This document shows, one piece after another, positions 15,831-24,883 of a stretch of DNA of 46,736 nucleotides. The DNA lies in the NCBI GenBank assembly GCA_016208415.1, contig JACQYB010000013.1, positions 1-46,736 on the forward strand. The letters run 5' to 3'. This stretch comes from Betaproteobacteria bacterium. GTDB taxonomy: Bacteria > Pseudomonadota > Gammaproteobacteria > Burkholderiales > Rhodocyclaceae. Both the position numbers and the translations under genes were made by a program. Below the pieces are notes generated by a model that was given only the letters and a program-made list of their open reading frames with translations, ran no database searches and was not told where the DNA came from. Each line of letters opens with the position of its first letter. Positions within the stretch are counted from its first letter, which is position 1.

Positions 15831-17531
15831 TTAGCGATCACTCTTCTCGCGCCTGCGCCAGCCCACCAGCGCCACGCCACCGGCCAGCAGCAGAGCACCG
15901 CCGAGACCGCCGAGCGACACCCGGCTGCTCGAGTTGTCGGGATCGAGCAGGCTGACGCGCTTCGTCTCAAGCTTGGCCACGCGATCCTTCAGTGCCGCCA
16001 TCTCACGGATCTTGGTGTCCTCGCTCATGATCTTGGAATAGGCGCGGTTGAGCGGCTCCCAGCCCTCGGTATAGGTCCACCCGCCCGGATTGACGTGGGC
16101 CATGCCGACATGCAGCTTGGCCAGGTCGTTCTCGCCCATCTCGATGGCTTCGAACTCGATCGACGACGGATTGTTGGCCTTGGTCCAGAACAACTGGAAG
16201 AACTGGGCTATCCCGTCCTTGTCGGGCGGCGGGGGCGCCGGCCGGTTGGTGGTCTGCCCCGGCAGCAGCTTGTCCGCAGCAAGCTTCTCCACGACCTTGT
16301 GCGCCTCCTGGTACTTGGCGAGCCCTTGCAGCGTGCCCTTGTCCATCATGTCCAGATAGGAGCGGGCGAGGCTCTCGCTGTGGCACTGGGTGCAGGTCTT
16401 CACCCAGGCTTCCAGACGCTTCTCGGACCAATCACCCTTGATGTTCTCGGCGATGCCGGGCACCGAGGGGTAGTTGGCCCAGCGCACCTTGCGCACCATG
16501 TTGTGGCTGAACTTGCCTTGATATTCCATGTGGCAGCTCTGGCAGGTCGGGGCGGTCTGGCCGCCCTTGGAGAAGGCGTCCTTCAACTGCACATCCCAGT
16601 TCCACTTGCCGCCCATGATCTCGACCACCTTGCCGTGCTTGGAGAGCGTGTAGGCTTCCCAGTTGTTGTGGTCGACGCCGTTGTGGCAGGTGGCGCAGGC
16701 CTGCGGCTTGCGCGACTCGACCACCGAGAACTCGTGGCGGGTGTGGCAGGTGTCGCACTTGTTCTGGTTCTGGTGGCAGGTGGTGCAGCCTTCGGCGATC
16801 TCGCGCTGCGGCATGCCGGCCCAGATCGTGGTCTCGACGTTGGCCTTGTAGTCCAGCGCGTGCGACGGGCGGCCCTTCGGCCACTGATCCTTCGGCCAGG
16901 TGATGGTGTCGCGCTCGGACTCCCGCTCGCCGAATTCCTGTAAGTGGCAGGTGGCGCAGACATCGGCGGTGGGCATGCGCAGGTCGGCCCGGTGATCGGC
17001 GCTCTTCTTGGTGTTGATGTCGACGTGGCAGTCGATGCAGCCGACTTCTTTGAGTTGCTCGCTCGCGCCAAGCTTGCCAAGCGAGCGCAGATTCTTCTCG
17101 ACTTCCTCGAGCTTCGCCTTCTTGTAGTAGGTCGGGTCCTTGGCAGACAGCTTGCGGATCTGCTCCAGATTGGAGTGCGTGCTTTTCTTCCAGGCGTTCA
17201 CCCAGACCGGCGACTCGTCGGTGTGGCACTTGACGCACTCCTGGCGCGTGGCGACTTCCTTGACCGTCGAAGGCGGCTTGTAGGAGGAGGCTGGATCGAG
17301 GTACTTGCTGAAAGCGATCGGCTCCCAGTACTTGGCGTGCGTGCCGCGCCCGGCGCCTTCGGCCGGATCCTTGTAGCGCTTCACCAGCGCTTCATAGAGT
17401 TGCTTCGACGTTGCCGACTTGTCCAGCTTCAGCGCGTCGTAGGTTTCCTTCGGGATGTCCGCGCACACCGTCGCCGCCAGCAGCAGGCCGCAGGCGAGCA
17501 TGATGAATTTCAGCCGCAGTTTGACGTCCAT
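15831..17531 (-). CDS. haoA: Octahaem hydroxylamine oxidoreductase
   Basis: A 566-residue periplasmic multihaem enzyme (signal peptide [18 protein letters not shown]) that oxidises hydroxylamine and delivers electrons to c554. Eight CXXCH sites are present: CVKCH, CIDCH, CATCH, CTTCH, CDTCH, CATCH, CQSCH and [26 protein letters not shown] matches the region that, as I recall, carries the catalytic haem's cross-linking tyrosine; 79 residues follow the YTEGW tyrosine, about as in Nitrosomonas. A C-terminal helix ([19 protein letters not shown]) followed by RRREKSDR suggests a membrane anchor, absent from the classical soluble enzyme. ATG at 17531 follows a GGAGGAGG site. Length and haem count equal the ammonia-oxidiser enzyme. 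Confidence 0.93.
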   Translation of the reverse strand: MDVKLRLKFIMLACGLLLAATVCADIPKETYDALKLDKSATSKQLYEALVKRYKDPAEGAGRGTHAKYWEPIAFSKYLDPASSYKPPSTVKEVATRQECVKCHTDESPVWVNAWKKSTHSNLEQIRKLSAKDPTYYKKAKLEEVEKNLRSLGKLGASEQLKEVGCIDCHVDINTKKSADHRADLRMPTADVCATCHLQEFGERESERDTITWPKDQWPKGRPSHALDYKANVETTIWAGMPQREIAEGCTTCHQNQNKCDTCHTRHEFSVVESRKPQACATCHNGVDHNNWEAYTLSKHGKVVEIMGGKWNWDVQLKDAFSKGGQTAPTCQSCHMEYQGKFSHNMVRKVRWANYPSVPGIAENIKGDWSEKRLEAWVKTCTQCHSESLARSYLDMMDKGTLQGLAKYQEAHKVVEKLAADKLLPGQTTNRPAPPPPDKDGIAQFFQLFWTKANNPSSIEFEAIEMGENDLAKLHVGMAHVNPGGWTYTEGWEPLNRAYSKIMSEDTKIREMAALKDRVAKLETKRVSLLDPDNSSSRVSLGGLGGALLLAGGVALVGWRRREKSDR

Positions 17532-18184
17532 GGGGCCTCCTCCCTGTTGGTGCACGGAAAATGGAATTTCGTGCCTGCACATCTTCAGGCCGCCAACCAC
17601 AAGGAGAAAAGGACCACCCCGGAAACATCCAATGGTGCCAATGGTGCCAGTCCGTGCCCGCCGTCGCACCAAACGTAGTACCAGCTTCGTTCCCGGCACT
17701 GGCGCCATGAGAATTCGTGGGCCGTGGCCGCCGCCGTTCGCGCGAAACCCGGTAGTCGCGCCAATGCTGGCGCTCCCGCGCAGGCCCCGCTAACGGCGCC
17801 ACCACCCTCCGCGCCGTCACCGCTTCAGTTCCGGTGGGCGCGGATGCGCAAGTGAGCGTCCACTAAAGCGCCGTGAAATCATGCCGTAACACCCTCTGTG
17901 CCGCGCCATGTCGGCGTGGCGGGGAATTCGGGAAAACAGGGGGCGCAAATGGATCCTGGAATCGGGAGGAAGGCGGGGCACCGGCCCGTCTTCCCGTCTT
18001 TCGGCGCGGGCCGCCCGATGGCGACATCGAGCGCCGGCAGGCTGGTCTGGTCGGCGATGCGCAGACCCGCCGCCGCGTCAGCGGCGAAATCATGCATGAC
18101 ATCTCCGCACCCATGCGTGTGTGCCTCCGCCAGCGGGGCGGCTTGCGCACCGGCCATGGGGCGGTGTGAAAGGCACCTGGAGCC
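17532..18184. other. 653-base gap between haoA and the small receptor
   Basis: No gene is supportable here. On the haoA side there is a hairpin in the leader (GCACG-AAA/TTTCGTGC, about 17552-17573) and a tandem ATGGTGCCA pair at 17632-17649. On the right is a FliA-type promoter at 17864-17890. Short open frames on both strands between 17870 and 18180 have no recognisable motif. Confidence 0.6.
17864..17890 (+). promoter_or_regulatory. Sigma-28 (FliA) promoter upstream of the small receptor
   Basis: TAAA at 17864-17867 (followed by G), a 15-base spacer, then GCCGTAAC at 17883-17890. It is among the best FliA-type matches in the window. It lies about 290 bases before the receptor start, leaving a long leader or room for a small RNA. 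Confidence 0.75.
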
Positions 18185-19346
18185 ATGACACCCACGACCC
18201 TCGTTACCCCGGCGATCCGCCTCATGGACCGCCTTCCCTACACCGCGAAATTCGCCATCAACGGCGGGCTGGCCATGCTGGTGGTGGGCTTCCTGCTCAC
18301 CCTCGTGATCACCGGCCACCCGCAGCAGACGGACGACCTGGTCCTGGGCACAACGCTCGCAGCCCTCGCGGTGCTGGGTTACCTGTGCCTCGGTGCCTAC
18401 TTCTCCATGATGAAGGCCATCCGCCAGGTGGTGGACGGGGCGCGGCAGCTTGCCGCGGGGGATCTCACCACCCGCATCGACCCGGACGCCCACGACGAGC
18501 TGGGCGAAATCGGCCGCGCCTTCAACGGCATTGCCGCCTCCCTGGCCGAGCTGATCCGCGGCGTGCAGGACGGCGCCCTGCAGGTGCACGGGGCCACCGA
18601 CGCCGTGGCCGGCAGCACGCGCCGCATCGCCGACAGCAGCGGTTCGCAGAGCGAGGCGGCCGGTGCCATGGCGGCGGCGGTGGAGCAGGTGAGCGTGAGC
18701 ATCACCAGCGTGGCCGACAGCGCCACCGAGATCGACGAGCAGGCCCGGGGCAGCCTGGAGCACACGCGGCGGGGCAACGAGAACCTGAGCGTGCTCATCG
18801 GCGAGATCGACCAGGTCTCCGACGCGGTGCGCGACATTGCCGGCACGGTGGGGGAGTTCGTCGCCAGCATGCGGGCCATCACCGACATGACGCGCCAGGT
18901 GCGCGACATCGCCGACCAGACCAACCTGCTGGCGCTCAATGCCGCCATCGAGGCGGCGCGCGCCGGCGAGCAGGGCCGCGGCTTTGCGGTGGTGGCCGAC
19001 GAGGTGCGCAAGCTGGCCGAGAAGTCCGCCCACTCGGCGAGCCGCATCGACGATCCGGCATGGCCTGGGCACCCTGGAGTCCAGCCAGGGCCACGTCGAG
19101 GAACTGGCGCACGTGTTGTCGGAAGCCACCCGCTCGGTGTCGCGCACCAGCGACGGCATGAACCACATCGCCCTGTCGGTGCGCGAGCAGACCGCGGCCG
19201 CCGAGGAGATCGCCCGCAACGTGGAGCAGGTGGCCCGCATGGCCGGGGAAACGAGCGCGGCCATCGGCGCCACCGCCGGCAATGCCGCGGAACTCACCCG
19301 GCTCGCCGACGGGCTGCAGGCGCTGGTGGGACGGTTCCGGGTGTGA
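18185..19346 (+). pseudogene. Small methyl-accepting chemotaxis protein, frameshifted
   Basis: A receptor with two close membrane helices (about residues 27-43 and 52-74), almost no periplasmic loop, a HAMP domain ([25 protein letters not shown]) and a signalling hairpin ([20 protein letters not shown]). After ...[10 protein letters not shown], at about 19049-19053, the frame is lost. The true continuation, [18 protein letters not shown] to [10 protein letters not shown], lies in another frame and ends at 19346. By comparison with similar receptors, about 18 residues are also missing at the junction, so this looks like a small deletion plus frameshift and not a one-base slip. As read, it would be inactive for signalling downstream of the tip. 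Confidence 0.85.
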
Positions 19347-19355
19347 GTTCAACCG

Positions 19356-19497
19356 AACCTCTTTTGACGCAGAGAACGCGGAGAAAACCAATGAGAACAC
19401 GGAGCGCTACGAGGCAAGTCCCATTCCTCGCACGGGTGAATGTCCGTTCTTGCTCTGCGGCCTCGGTGTCTCTGCGACCTCTGCGTTGAAAGAGGTT
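19356..19497. repeat. Intergenic inverted-repeat element
   Basis: Imperfect arms of 28 bases (19356-19383 and 19470-19497), differing at a few positions, surround a middle rich in further CGCAGAG / CTCTGCG-like words. It resembles the dispersed CTCTGCG-rich repeats seen between genes in many environmental bacteria; that comparison is from memory. It lies directly after the broken receptor and before the cheV promoter. Confidence 0.6.
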
Positions 19498-19503
19498 CAA
19501 GGT

Positions 19504-19530
19504 TCAAGGCCGACGAGTGCCGGCCGTAAA
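19504..19530 (+). promoter_or_regulatory. Sigma-28 (FliA) promoter of the cheV-cheV-cheY-cheZ-cheA run
   Basis: TCAA at 19504-19507, a 15-base spacer, then GCCGTAAA at 19523-19530. It has the same spacing and the same TCAAG start as the cheW promoter and lies about 60 bases before the first cheV. Confidence 0.7.
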
Positions 19531-19589
19531 CCGAGCAAATGGAGCGACTCCGCCGGCGTCATGCCGCAGCGGGCGACAGGGGAACCGAA

Positions 19590-20552
19590 ATGTCCGAACT
19601 GCTGAAGAACATCGATGCGCGTACCCGCCTGGCGGGCACCAACAAGCTCGAAATCCTGCTGTTCTCGCTCGGCGAAGACGAACGCACCGGCCGGCGCGAG
19701 ACCTACGGCATCAATGTCTTCAAGGTGCGCGAGGTGATGCGCACGCCGCAGGTGACCGTCGCGCCGGACATGCCCATCGCCGTGGAGGGAATGGTTTCCC
19801 TGCGCGGGGCGCTGGTGCCGGTGGTGGATCTGGGCAGGTTCGCCAGCATCTCCTCCCACGGCAGGCGCGAGATCATGATCGTCACCGAGTACAACGGCCA
19901 CACCCAGGGCTTCCTGGTGGAAAACGTGGACACCATCCTGCGCCTGGACTGGACGCGCATGCGCGTGCCCCCCGACATGCTGGCGGCACGCACCGGCGGG
20001 CTGGTCACGGCGGTGACCGAGCTCCAGGACGGGCGCCTGGTGATGATGCTGGACGTGGAACGGGTGCTGGCCGAGACGGCCGGCAGCGAAAACGACCTGG
20101 CGTACCAGAGCATCCGCCCGCTGGAGCGCAGCGACCTGATGGTGGTGTTTGCCGACGACTCCTCGGTGGCGCGCAAGCAGATCCGCCGCACCCTGGAGGC
20201 GATGCAGGTGAACTACCTGGAGGCCGCCAACGGCCGCCAGGCCTGGGAGTCGCTCGCGCGCCTCGCCGCCCATGCGAAATCCACGGGACGCAAGGTGCGC
20301 GACCTGGTGAGCGCGGTGCTGACGGACATCGAGATGCCGGAGATGGACGGCTACATGCTCACCAAGCAGATCAAGAGCGACACGCGCTTCGCCGGCGTGC
20401 CGGTGATCATGCATTCGTCCCTGTCGGGGCAATCCAATCGCCAGCTCGGGGAGTCCGTGGGGGTGGATTGCTACGTGCCCAAGTTCGAACCGCATCGCCT
20501 GTGCGAAACCCTCACCGCGCTGCTGCACGAGCATTCGCCGCAGCCTGCCTGA
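19590..20552 (+). CDS. cheV: Chemotaxis protein CheV (first copy)
   Basis: A 320-residue fusion of a CheW domain (LEILLFSLGEDERTGRRETYGINVFKVREVM ... GMVSLRGALVPVVDL) and a C-terminal receiver domain (VVFADDSSVARKQIRR, phospho-acceptor aspartate in LTDIEMPEMDG, lysine in YVPKFEP). CheV couples receptors to CheA and can act as a phosphate sink or adaptation protein. ATG at 19590 follows AGGGGA. It is the first gene of the second chemotaxis block, directly followed by a paralogue. Confidence 0.93.
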   Translation: MSELLKNIDARTRLAGTNKLEILLFSLGEDERTGRRETYGINVFKVREVMRTPQVTVAPDMPIAVEGMVSLRGALVPVVDLGRFASISSHGRREIMIVTEYNGHTQGFLVENVDTILRLDWTRMRVPPDMLAARTGGLVTAVTELQDGRLVMMLDVERVLAETAGSENDLAYQSIRPLERSDLMVVFADDSSVARKQIRRTLEAMQVNYLEAANGRQAWESLARLAAHAKSTGRKVRDLVSAVLTDIEMPEMDGYMLTKQIKSDTRFAGVPVIMHSSLSGQSNRQLGESVGVDCYVPKFEPHRLCETLTALLHEHSPQPA

Positions 20553-20588
20553 TTCTTGACCGACCCCCGTGACGGAGCTGGAACCAAC

Positions 20589-21533
20589 ATGTCGGACATG
20601 AGCGACAACCTGTTTGCAGCCGTGGATGCCCGCACCCGGCTCGCAGGCTCCAACTGCATGGAGATCCTGCTGTTCTCGCTGGGCACCCGGGAGACTTTCG
20701 GCATCAACGTGTTCAAGGTGCGGGAGGTGAGTACCACGCCCAAGATCACCCGTGCGCCCAACATGCCGCCCGGCGTCGAAGGGCTCATCAGCCTGCGCGG
20801 CCATGTCATTCCGGTGCTTTCCCTGACCAAGGTGATGGGCCTGGGCGTTGCCGATGCCGGAGCCGAAGAGTCGATGCTGGTGGCTGAATTCAGCAAGCGC
20901 ACCCTCGGCTTCCTGGTGCGCGAGGTGGACCGCATCATCCGCGTGGACTGGGAGGCGGTGCGCTCGCCGGAAGGCGCGCTGGGGGGTGGGCAGGGCTTCA
21001 TCACCGCCATCACCGACCTGCCCGACGGGCGGCTTGTGTCGATCCTCGACGTGGAGAGCATCCTCGCCAAGACCTTCGGCGAACCGCCCGTCAAGGAGGT
21101 GGAACGCGACGAGAACTGTACCGATTCCAAGGTCTTCTTCGTCGATGATTCGGCGGTGGCGCGCAGGAAGATCGCCGAGGTCCTGGACCGCATCGGCGTT
21201 CATCACCGCCACGCCCTGAACGGGCGCGAGGCGTGGAACCGGCTGCTGGTCATGGCCAACCACGCCGAGCAATGCGGCCACAAGGTTTGCGAGGACATCG
21301 ACTGCATCCTGCTCGACGCCGAGATGCCGGAGATGGACGGCTACGTCCTGACCCGCCACATCCGCGACGACGCCCGCTTCGAAGGCATTCCCATCGTCAT
21401 GCACTCGTCGCTGTCCTCCCAGGCCAACCGCGCCATGGGGCGCAGCGTGGGCGTGGACGCCTATGTCGCCAAATTCGACGCGCGGGGACTGGCCGATACC
21501 TTGCGCCCCTACATCGCGAAGCATCGCCAGTAA
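20589..21533 (+). CDS. cheV: Chemotaxis protein CheV (second copy)
   Basis: A 314-residue paralogue of the preceding gene with the same domain order: a CheW-type domain (MEILLFSLGTRETFGINVFKVREV ... GLISLRGHVIPVLSL) and a receiver domain (VFFVDDSAVARRKIAEVL, DAEMPEMDGYVLTRHI, YVAKFDA). Both copies keep the residues needed for phosphorylation. They differ enough in the CheW part to serve different receptors. ATG at 20589 lies 36 bases after the first copy. Confidence 0.93.
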   Translation: MSDMSDNLFAAVDARTRLAGSNCMEILLFSLGTRETFGINVFKVREVSTTPKITRAPNMPPGVEGLISLRGHVIPVLSLTKVMGLGVADAGAEESMLVAEFSKRTLGFLVREVDRIIRVDWEAVRSPEGALGGGQGFITAITDLPDGRLVSILDVESILAKTFGEPPVKEVERDENCTDSKVFFVDDSAVARRKIAEVLDRIGVHHRHALNGREAWNRLLVMANHAEQCGHKVCEDIDCILLDAEMPEMDGYVLTRHIRDDARFEGIPIVMHSSLSSQANRAMGRSVGVDAYVAKFDARGLADTLRPYIAKHRQ

Positions 21534-21563
21534 GACCCCGCGAATCCAAGACAGGAGGTTGCC

Positions 21564-21965
21564 GTGAGCGATCCGAAGCTGAAATTCCTTGTGGTTGACG
21601 ATTTTTCCACCATGCGCCGCATCGTGCGCAACCTGCTCAAGGAACTGGGCTTCCTCAACGTGGACGAGGCCGAGGACGGCGCCGTGGCGCTGCACAAGCT
21701 GAACAACGGCGCCTACGACTTCGTCATCTCGGACTGGAACATGCCCAACATGGACGGCCTGACCCTGCTGCAGAAGATCCGCGCCACCCCGGGCCTGGCC
21801 CATCTGCCGGTGCTCATGATCACGGCCGAGGCCAAGCGCGAGAACATCATCGCCGCCGCCCAGGCCGGCGCCAGCGGCTACATCGTCAAGCCCTTCACGG
21901 CGGCGACGCTGAGCGAGAAGCTGATGCGCATCTTCGAGAAGATGGAAAGCAGGGCAGTCGCCTGA
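21564..21965 (+). CDS. cheY: Chemotaxis response regulator CheY
   Basis: A 133-residue single receiver domain that carries the phosphorylation signal from CheA to the flagellar switch. Key residues are present: [18 protein letters not shown] (acid pair), aspartate in [11 protein letters not shown], Thr in MITAEA, and Lys in YIVKPF. The start is a GTG at 21564 preceded by AGGAGG. It is followed by cheZ. Confidence 0.97.
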   Translation: MSDPKLKFLVVDDFSTMRRIVRNLLKELGFLNVDEAEDGAVALHKLNNGAYDFVISDWNMPNMDGLTLLQKIRATPGLAHLPVLMITAEAKRENIIAAAQAGASGYIVKPFTAATLSEKLMRIFEKMESRAVA

Positions 21966-22006
21966 CGGCGCGGGTTGCCGGACCAGAACGCTCAAGGGAG
22001 ACGTGC

Positions 22007-22981
22007 ATGAGCAAGGGAGCCAGATTTGACAAGGGCGCGGACAGCGCCGACCTGCAAAGGCTGTTTGACAGTCTCGCAGGCGGCACCACGGCCCTCGCGA
22101 AGGGCAGGGAGCCGGGAGGCGCTGCCGACGACAGTGACACGGTGGCGCTGCAGGCGCTGTTCGACCAGGTGGCCGGCGCGGGTGCCCGTCCGCCGTTGCG
22201 CGCGGTGTCGGGCGCAATCGGGCCGAGAGCGGGGGCACAAAGCGATGTCGCCGACTCCGATGACCTCCAGGCGCTGTTCGACGCCGTGTCGTGCGAATAC
22301 GGTGAATTCGCCGCCTGCGACGACGCCGCCCCGGCCGGGGCCGGTGGCGAGGCGCAATCCCGGGTGTCCGATCCCGGTTACGAGGCGGTGATCAACCGTA
22401 TTGGCCACATGACCCGTCAACTGCACGATACCCTGCGCGAGCTCGGCTACGACCGCAAGCTGGAAGAGTCCGCCCGGGCGATCCCCGATGCCTGCGAGCG
22501 CCTGTCCTACATCGCCCAGATGACCGAGCAGGCGGCCAGCCGCGTGCTCAACGCGGTGGACGAGGCCAAGCCGCTCCAGGACGCCACCCGCGATGCCGCC
22601 CTGGCGCTGGGCGAACGGTGGGACGGCCTGTTCCAGGCCAACCTCTCGGTGCAGGATTTCCGCACCCTGGCCGCCGACACGCGCCGCTTCCTCGACCAGA
22701 CGGTGGGCCATGCCAGCATCAGCGGCGCGCTGCTCACCGACATCATGATGGCCCAGGACTACCAGGACCTGACCGGACAGGTGATCAAGAGGGTGGTGGA
22801 GGTGGTACAGCGCACCGAGACCGAGTTGCTGCAACTGCTGATCGAGGCCATGCCGCCGCAGCGGCGCCCCGACGGCGTCGGCGGCCTGCTCAACGGTCCG
22901 GTCATCAACGCCGCCGGACGCAGCGACGTGGTCGCCAACCAGAGCCAGGTGGACGAACTGCTCGAAAGCCTGGGTTTCTGA
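22007..22981 (+). CDS. cheZ: CheY-P phosphatase CheZ with extended N-terminus
   Basis: A 324-residue protein, about 110 residues longer than the enterobacterial form. The catalytic helix segment DIMMAQDYQDLTGQVIKRV, with the glutamine that completes the CheY active site, and the C-terminal CheY-binding tail (NQSQVDELLESLGF) are present. The N-terminal extension has three copies of a short motif, DSADLQRLFDSLA (about residues 12-24), DTVALQALFDQVA (about 44-56) and DSDDLQALFDAVS (about 83-95), separated by flexible Gly/Ala/Pro-rich linkers. These resemble the FliM N-terminal CheY-docking helix. Confidence 0.93.
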   Translation: MSKGARFDKGADSADLQRLFDSLAGGTTALAKGREPGGAADDSDTVALQALFDQVAGAGARPPLRAVSGAIGPRAGAQSDVADSDDLQALFDAVSCEYGEFAACDDAAPAGAGGEAQSRVSDPGYEAVINRIGHMTRQLHDTLRELGYDRKLEESARAIPDACERLSYIAQMTEQAASRVLNAVDEAKPLQDATRDAALALGERWDGLFQANLSVQDFRTLAADTRRFLDQTVGHASISGALLTDIMMAQDYQDLTGQVIKRVVEVVQRTETELLQLLIEAMPPQRRPDGVGGLLNGPVINAAGRSDVVANQSQVDELLESLGF

Positions 22982-22994
22982 CGAGGTCAAGAAC

Positions 22995-24875
22995 ATGAGT
23001 GATTTCCATGGCATGGAAGACGTGCTGCAGGACTTCCTGGTGGAAGCCGGGGAACTGCTGGCCAGTGTGGACAACAAGCTGGTGGAACTGGAGCGCTCCC
23101 CGCGCGATCGCGGGCTGCTCAACGAGATCTTCCGCGGCTTCCACACCATCAAGGGCGGGGGCGGATTTCTCAATGCCACCGAACTGGTGACGCTGTGCCA
23201 TCTCACGGAGAACCTGTTCGACAGGCTGCGCAACGGCGAGCTGACGGTGACGAGTGCCTCGATGGACGTCATCCTTGCCGCCACGGGCACGGTGCGGGAA
23301 ATGTTCGGCGCGCTCGAAATGGGCCTGCAGCCGCATCCCGCGCCACCGCACGTGCTGGCGCAGCTCCGGTCGGCGATCGCCGGGGACCTGCCGGCTGCCA
23401 CGTCCGCCCCTGCGGGCGTCACGATGATGCCGCCCACATCGGGCGTCGCAGCGGCGGCGGCAACGGCAGGCCCCTCCGGCGTCTCCCCGGACTGGGAGGC
23501 GCTGTACCAGGCGGTGACGGGCACGCCCGCGGCGGCGGCCGCGGCACCGGCGCACGAGGCGCCGCCCCCGGCGCGCGACTCCGTCCCCGCGTCCGGCGCG
23601 GCTTCTTCGCCCCCTGGCGAGCATGCCAACCTGCCTCCCGCGCGGCGCACCACGGACAGCCTCCACAATTTCGGCGGCGGGGGCCGGCGCGAGGGCGAAC
23701 GCTCCCACGACACGGCCATCCGCGTGGACATCTCGCGCCTCGACCAGGTGCTCAACCTTTCCGGCGAGATCGGCCTGACCAAGAACCGCCTGACCAGCCT
23801 GCGCACCCAGATCCTCGGCGGCGACCACGACAACGAAACCCTGCACGCCCTGGACGTGGCGGTGAGCCAGCTCGACCTGCTGGTGAGCGACCTGCAGAAC
23901 GCCGTGATGAAGACCCGCATGCAGCCCGTGGGCCGCCTGTTCCAGAAATACCCGCGCATCGCCCGCGACCTGGCGCGCAGCCTGGGCAAGGACGTGGAGC
24001 TGGTGCTGGCCGGCGAGGAGACGGAGGTGGACAAGACCATGATCGAGGATCTGGCCGACCCCATCATCCATCTCGTGCGCAACGCCGTGGACCACGGCGT
24101 GGAGACGCAGCAGGAGCGCGCCGCCAGCGGCAAGCCGGCCAAGTCCCAGGTGCTGCTGGAAGCGCGCCAGGAGGGCGACCACATCGTCATCACCATCGCC
24201 GACGACGGCCGCGGCATGGACGCCGAGAGGCTGCGCGCCAAGGCGCTGCAGAAGGGCCTGATCAGCGACGAGGAGGCCAACGCCCTGGACGAGCGCCAGA
24301 GCTTCAACCTCATCTTCATGGCCGGCTTCACCACCAAGGACGAAGTGTCCGACGTGTCCGGCCGCGGCGTGGGGATGGACGTGGTGCGCACCAACATCCA
24401 GAAGCTCAACGGCACCATCGAGGTGCGCTCCGTGCCCGGCAAGGGATCGACCTTCCTGATTTCGCTGCCGCTGACTCTGGCCATCGCGCCGGTGCTCATC
24501 GTGCGCCTGGGCGAGCAGCCCTTCGCCGTGCCGCTGTCGCTGGTGCGGGAGATCCTGCCGATCAAGGCCTCGGAGATCCAGGAGATCGGCGGACGCGCCA
24601 CCATGGTGGTGCGCGGCGAGGTGCTGCCGGTGGTGCTGCTGAACCTGTTGCTGGGCTGGCCCCAGGAGCGCGTGCCGGCCTTTGGCGTGGTGATGCAGAT
24701 GGCCGAGATCAGCTTCATCCTGGCGGTGGACAGCTTCGCCGGCCGCGACGATGCGGTGATCAAGTCGCTGGAGGACTTCCGGCCCAGGGGCGTGGCTGGC
24801 GTGACCACGCCGGGGGGCGAGCGCTTCGGCGTGCCGCGCAGCATGATGCTCGAACAATTCGCCATGGCGGCATGA
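22995..24875 (+). CDS. cheA: Chemotaxis histidine kinase CheA
   Basis: A 626-residue kinase. The N-terminal phosphotransfer domain carries the histidine in FRGFHTIKGGGGF (about residue 50). A long Ala/Pro-rich linker (about 140-230) follows with no visible P2 CheY-binding domain. Then come the dimerisation helices (RVDISRLDQVLNLSGEIGL), the ATP-binding domain (N box HLVRNAVDHGVE, G1 DDGRGMD, G2 SGRGVGMDVV) and a CheW-like regulatory domain at the C-terminus. Length and layout fit compact betaproteobacterial CheA proteins. It is 13 bases downstream of cheZ. Confidence 0.95.
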   Translation: MSDFHGMEDVLQDFLVEAGELLASVDNKLVELERSPRDRGLLNEIFRGFHTIKGGGGFLNATELVTLCHLTENLFDRLRNGELTVTSASMDVILAATGTVREMFGALEMGLQPHPAPPHVLAQLRSAIAGDLPAATSAPAGVTMMPPTSGVAAAAATAGPSGVSPDWEALYQAVTGTPAAAAAAPAHEAPPPARDSVPASGAASSPPGEHANLPPARRTTDSLHNFGGGGRREGERSHDTAIRVDISRLDQVLNLSGEIGLTKNRLTSLRTQILGGDHDNETLHALDVAVSQLDLLVSDLQNAVMKTRMQPVGRLFQKYPRIARDLARSLGKDVELVLAGEETEVDKTMIEDLADPIIHLVRNAVDHGVETQQERAASGKPAKSQVLLEARQEGDHIVITIADDGRGMDAERLRAKALQKGLISDEEANALDERQSFNLIFMAGFTTKDEVSDVSGRGVGMDVVRTNIQKLNGTIEVRSVPGKGSTFLISLPLTLAIAPVLIVRLGEQPFAVPLSLVREILPIKASEIQEIGGRATMVVRGEVLPVVLLNLLLGWPQERVPAFGVVMQMAEISFILAVDSFAGRDDAVIKSLEDFRPRGVAGVTTPGGERFGVPRSMMLEQFAMAA

Positions 24876-24883
24876 TGACGACC

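Noticed and set aside
17632-17650. TGGCAC words on the minus strand upstream of haoA, suggesting a sigma-54 promoter
   Set aside because: The required GC at the -12 position has the wrong spacing in both copies.
17873-18225. Short open frames on both strands in the leader of the small receptor
   Set aside because: No ribosome site with a plausible start, no recognisable motif, and several frames are equally open. I cannot support a gene.
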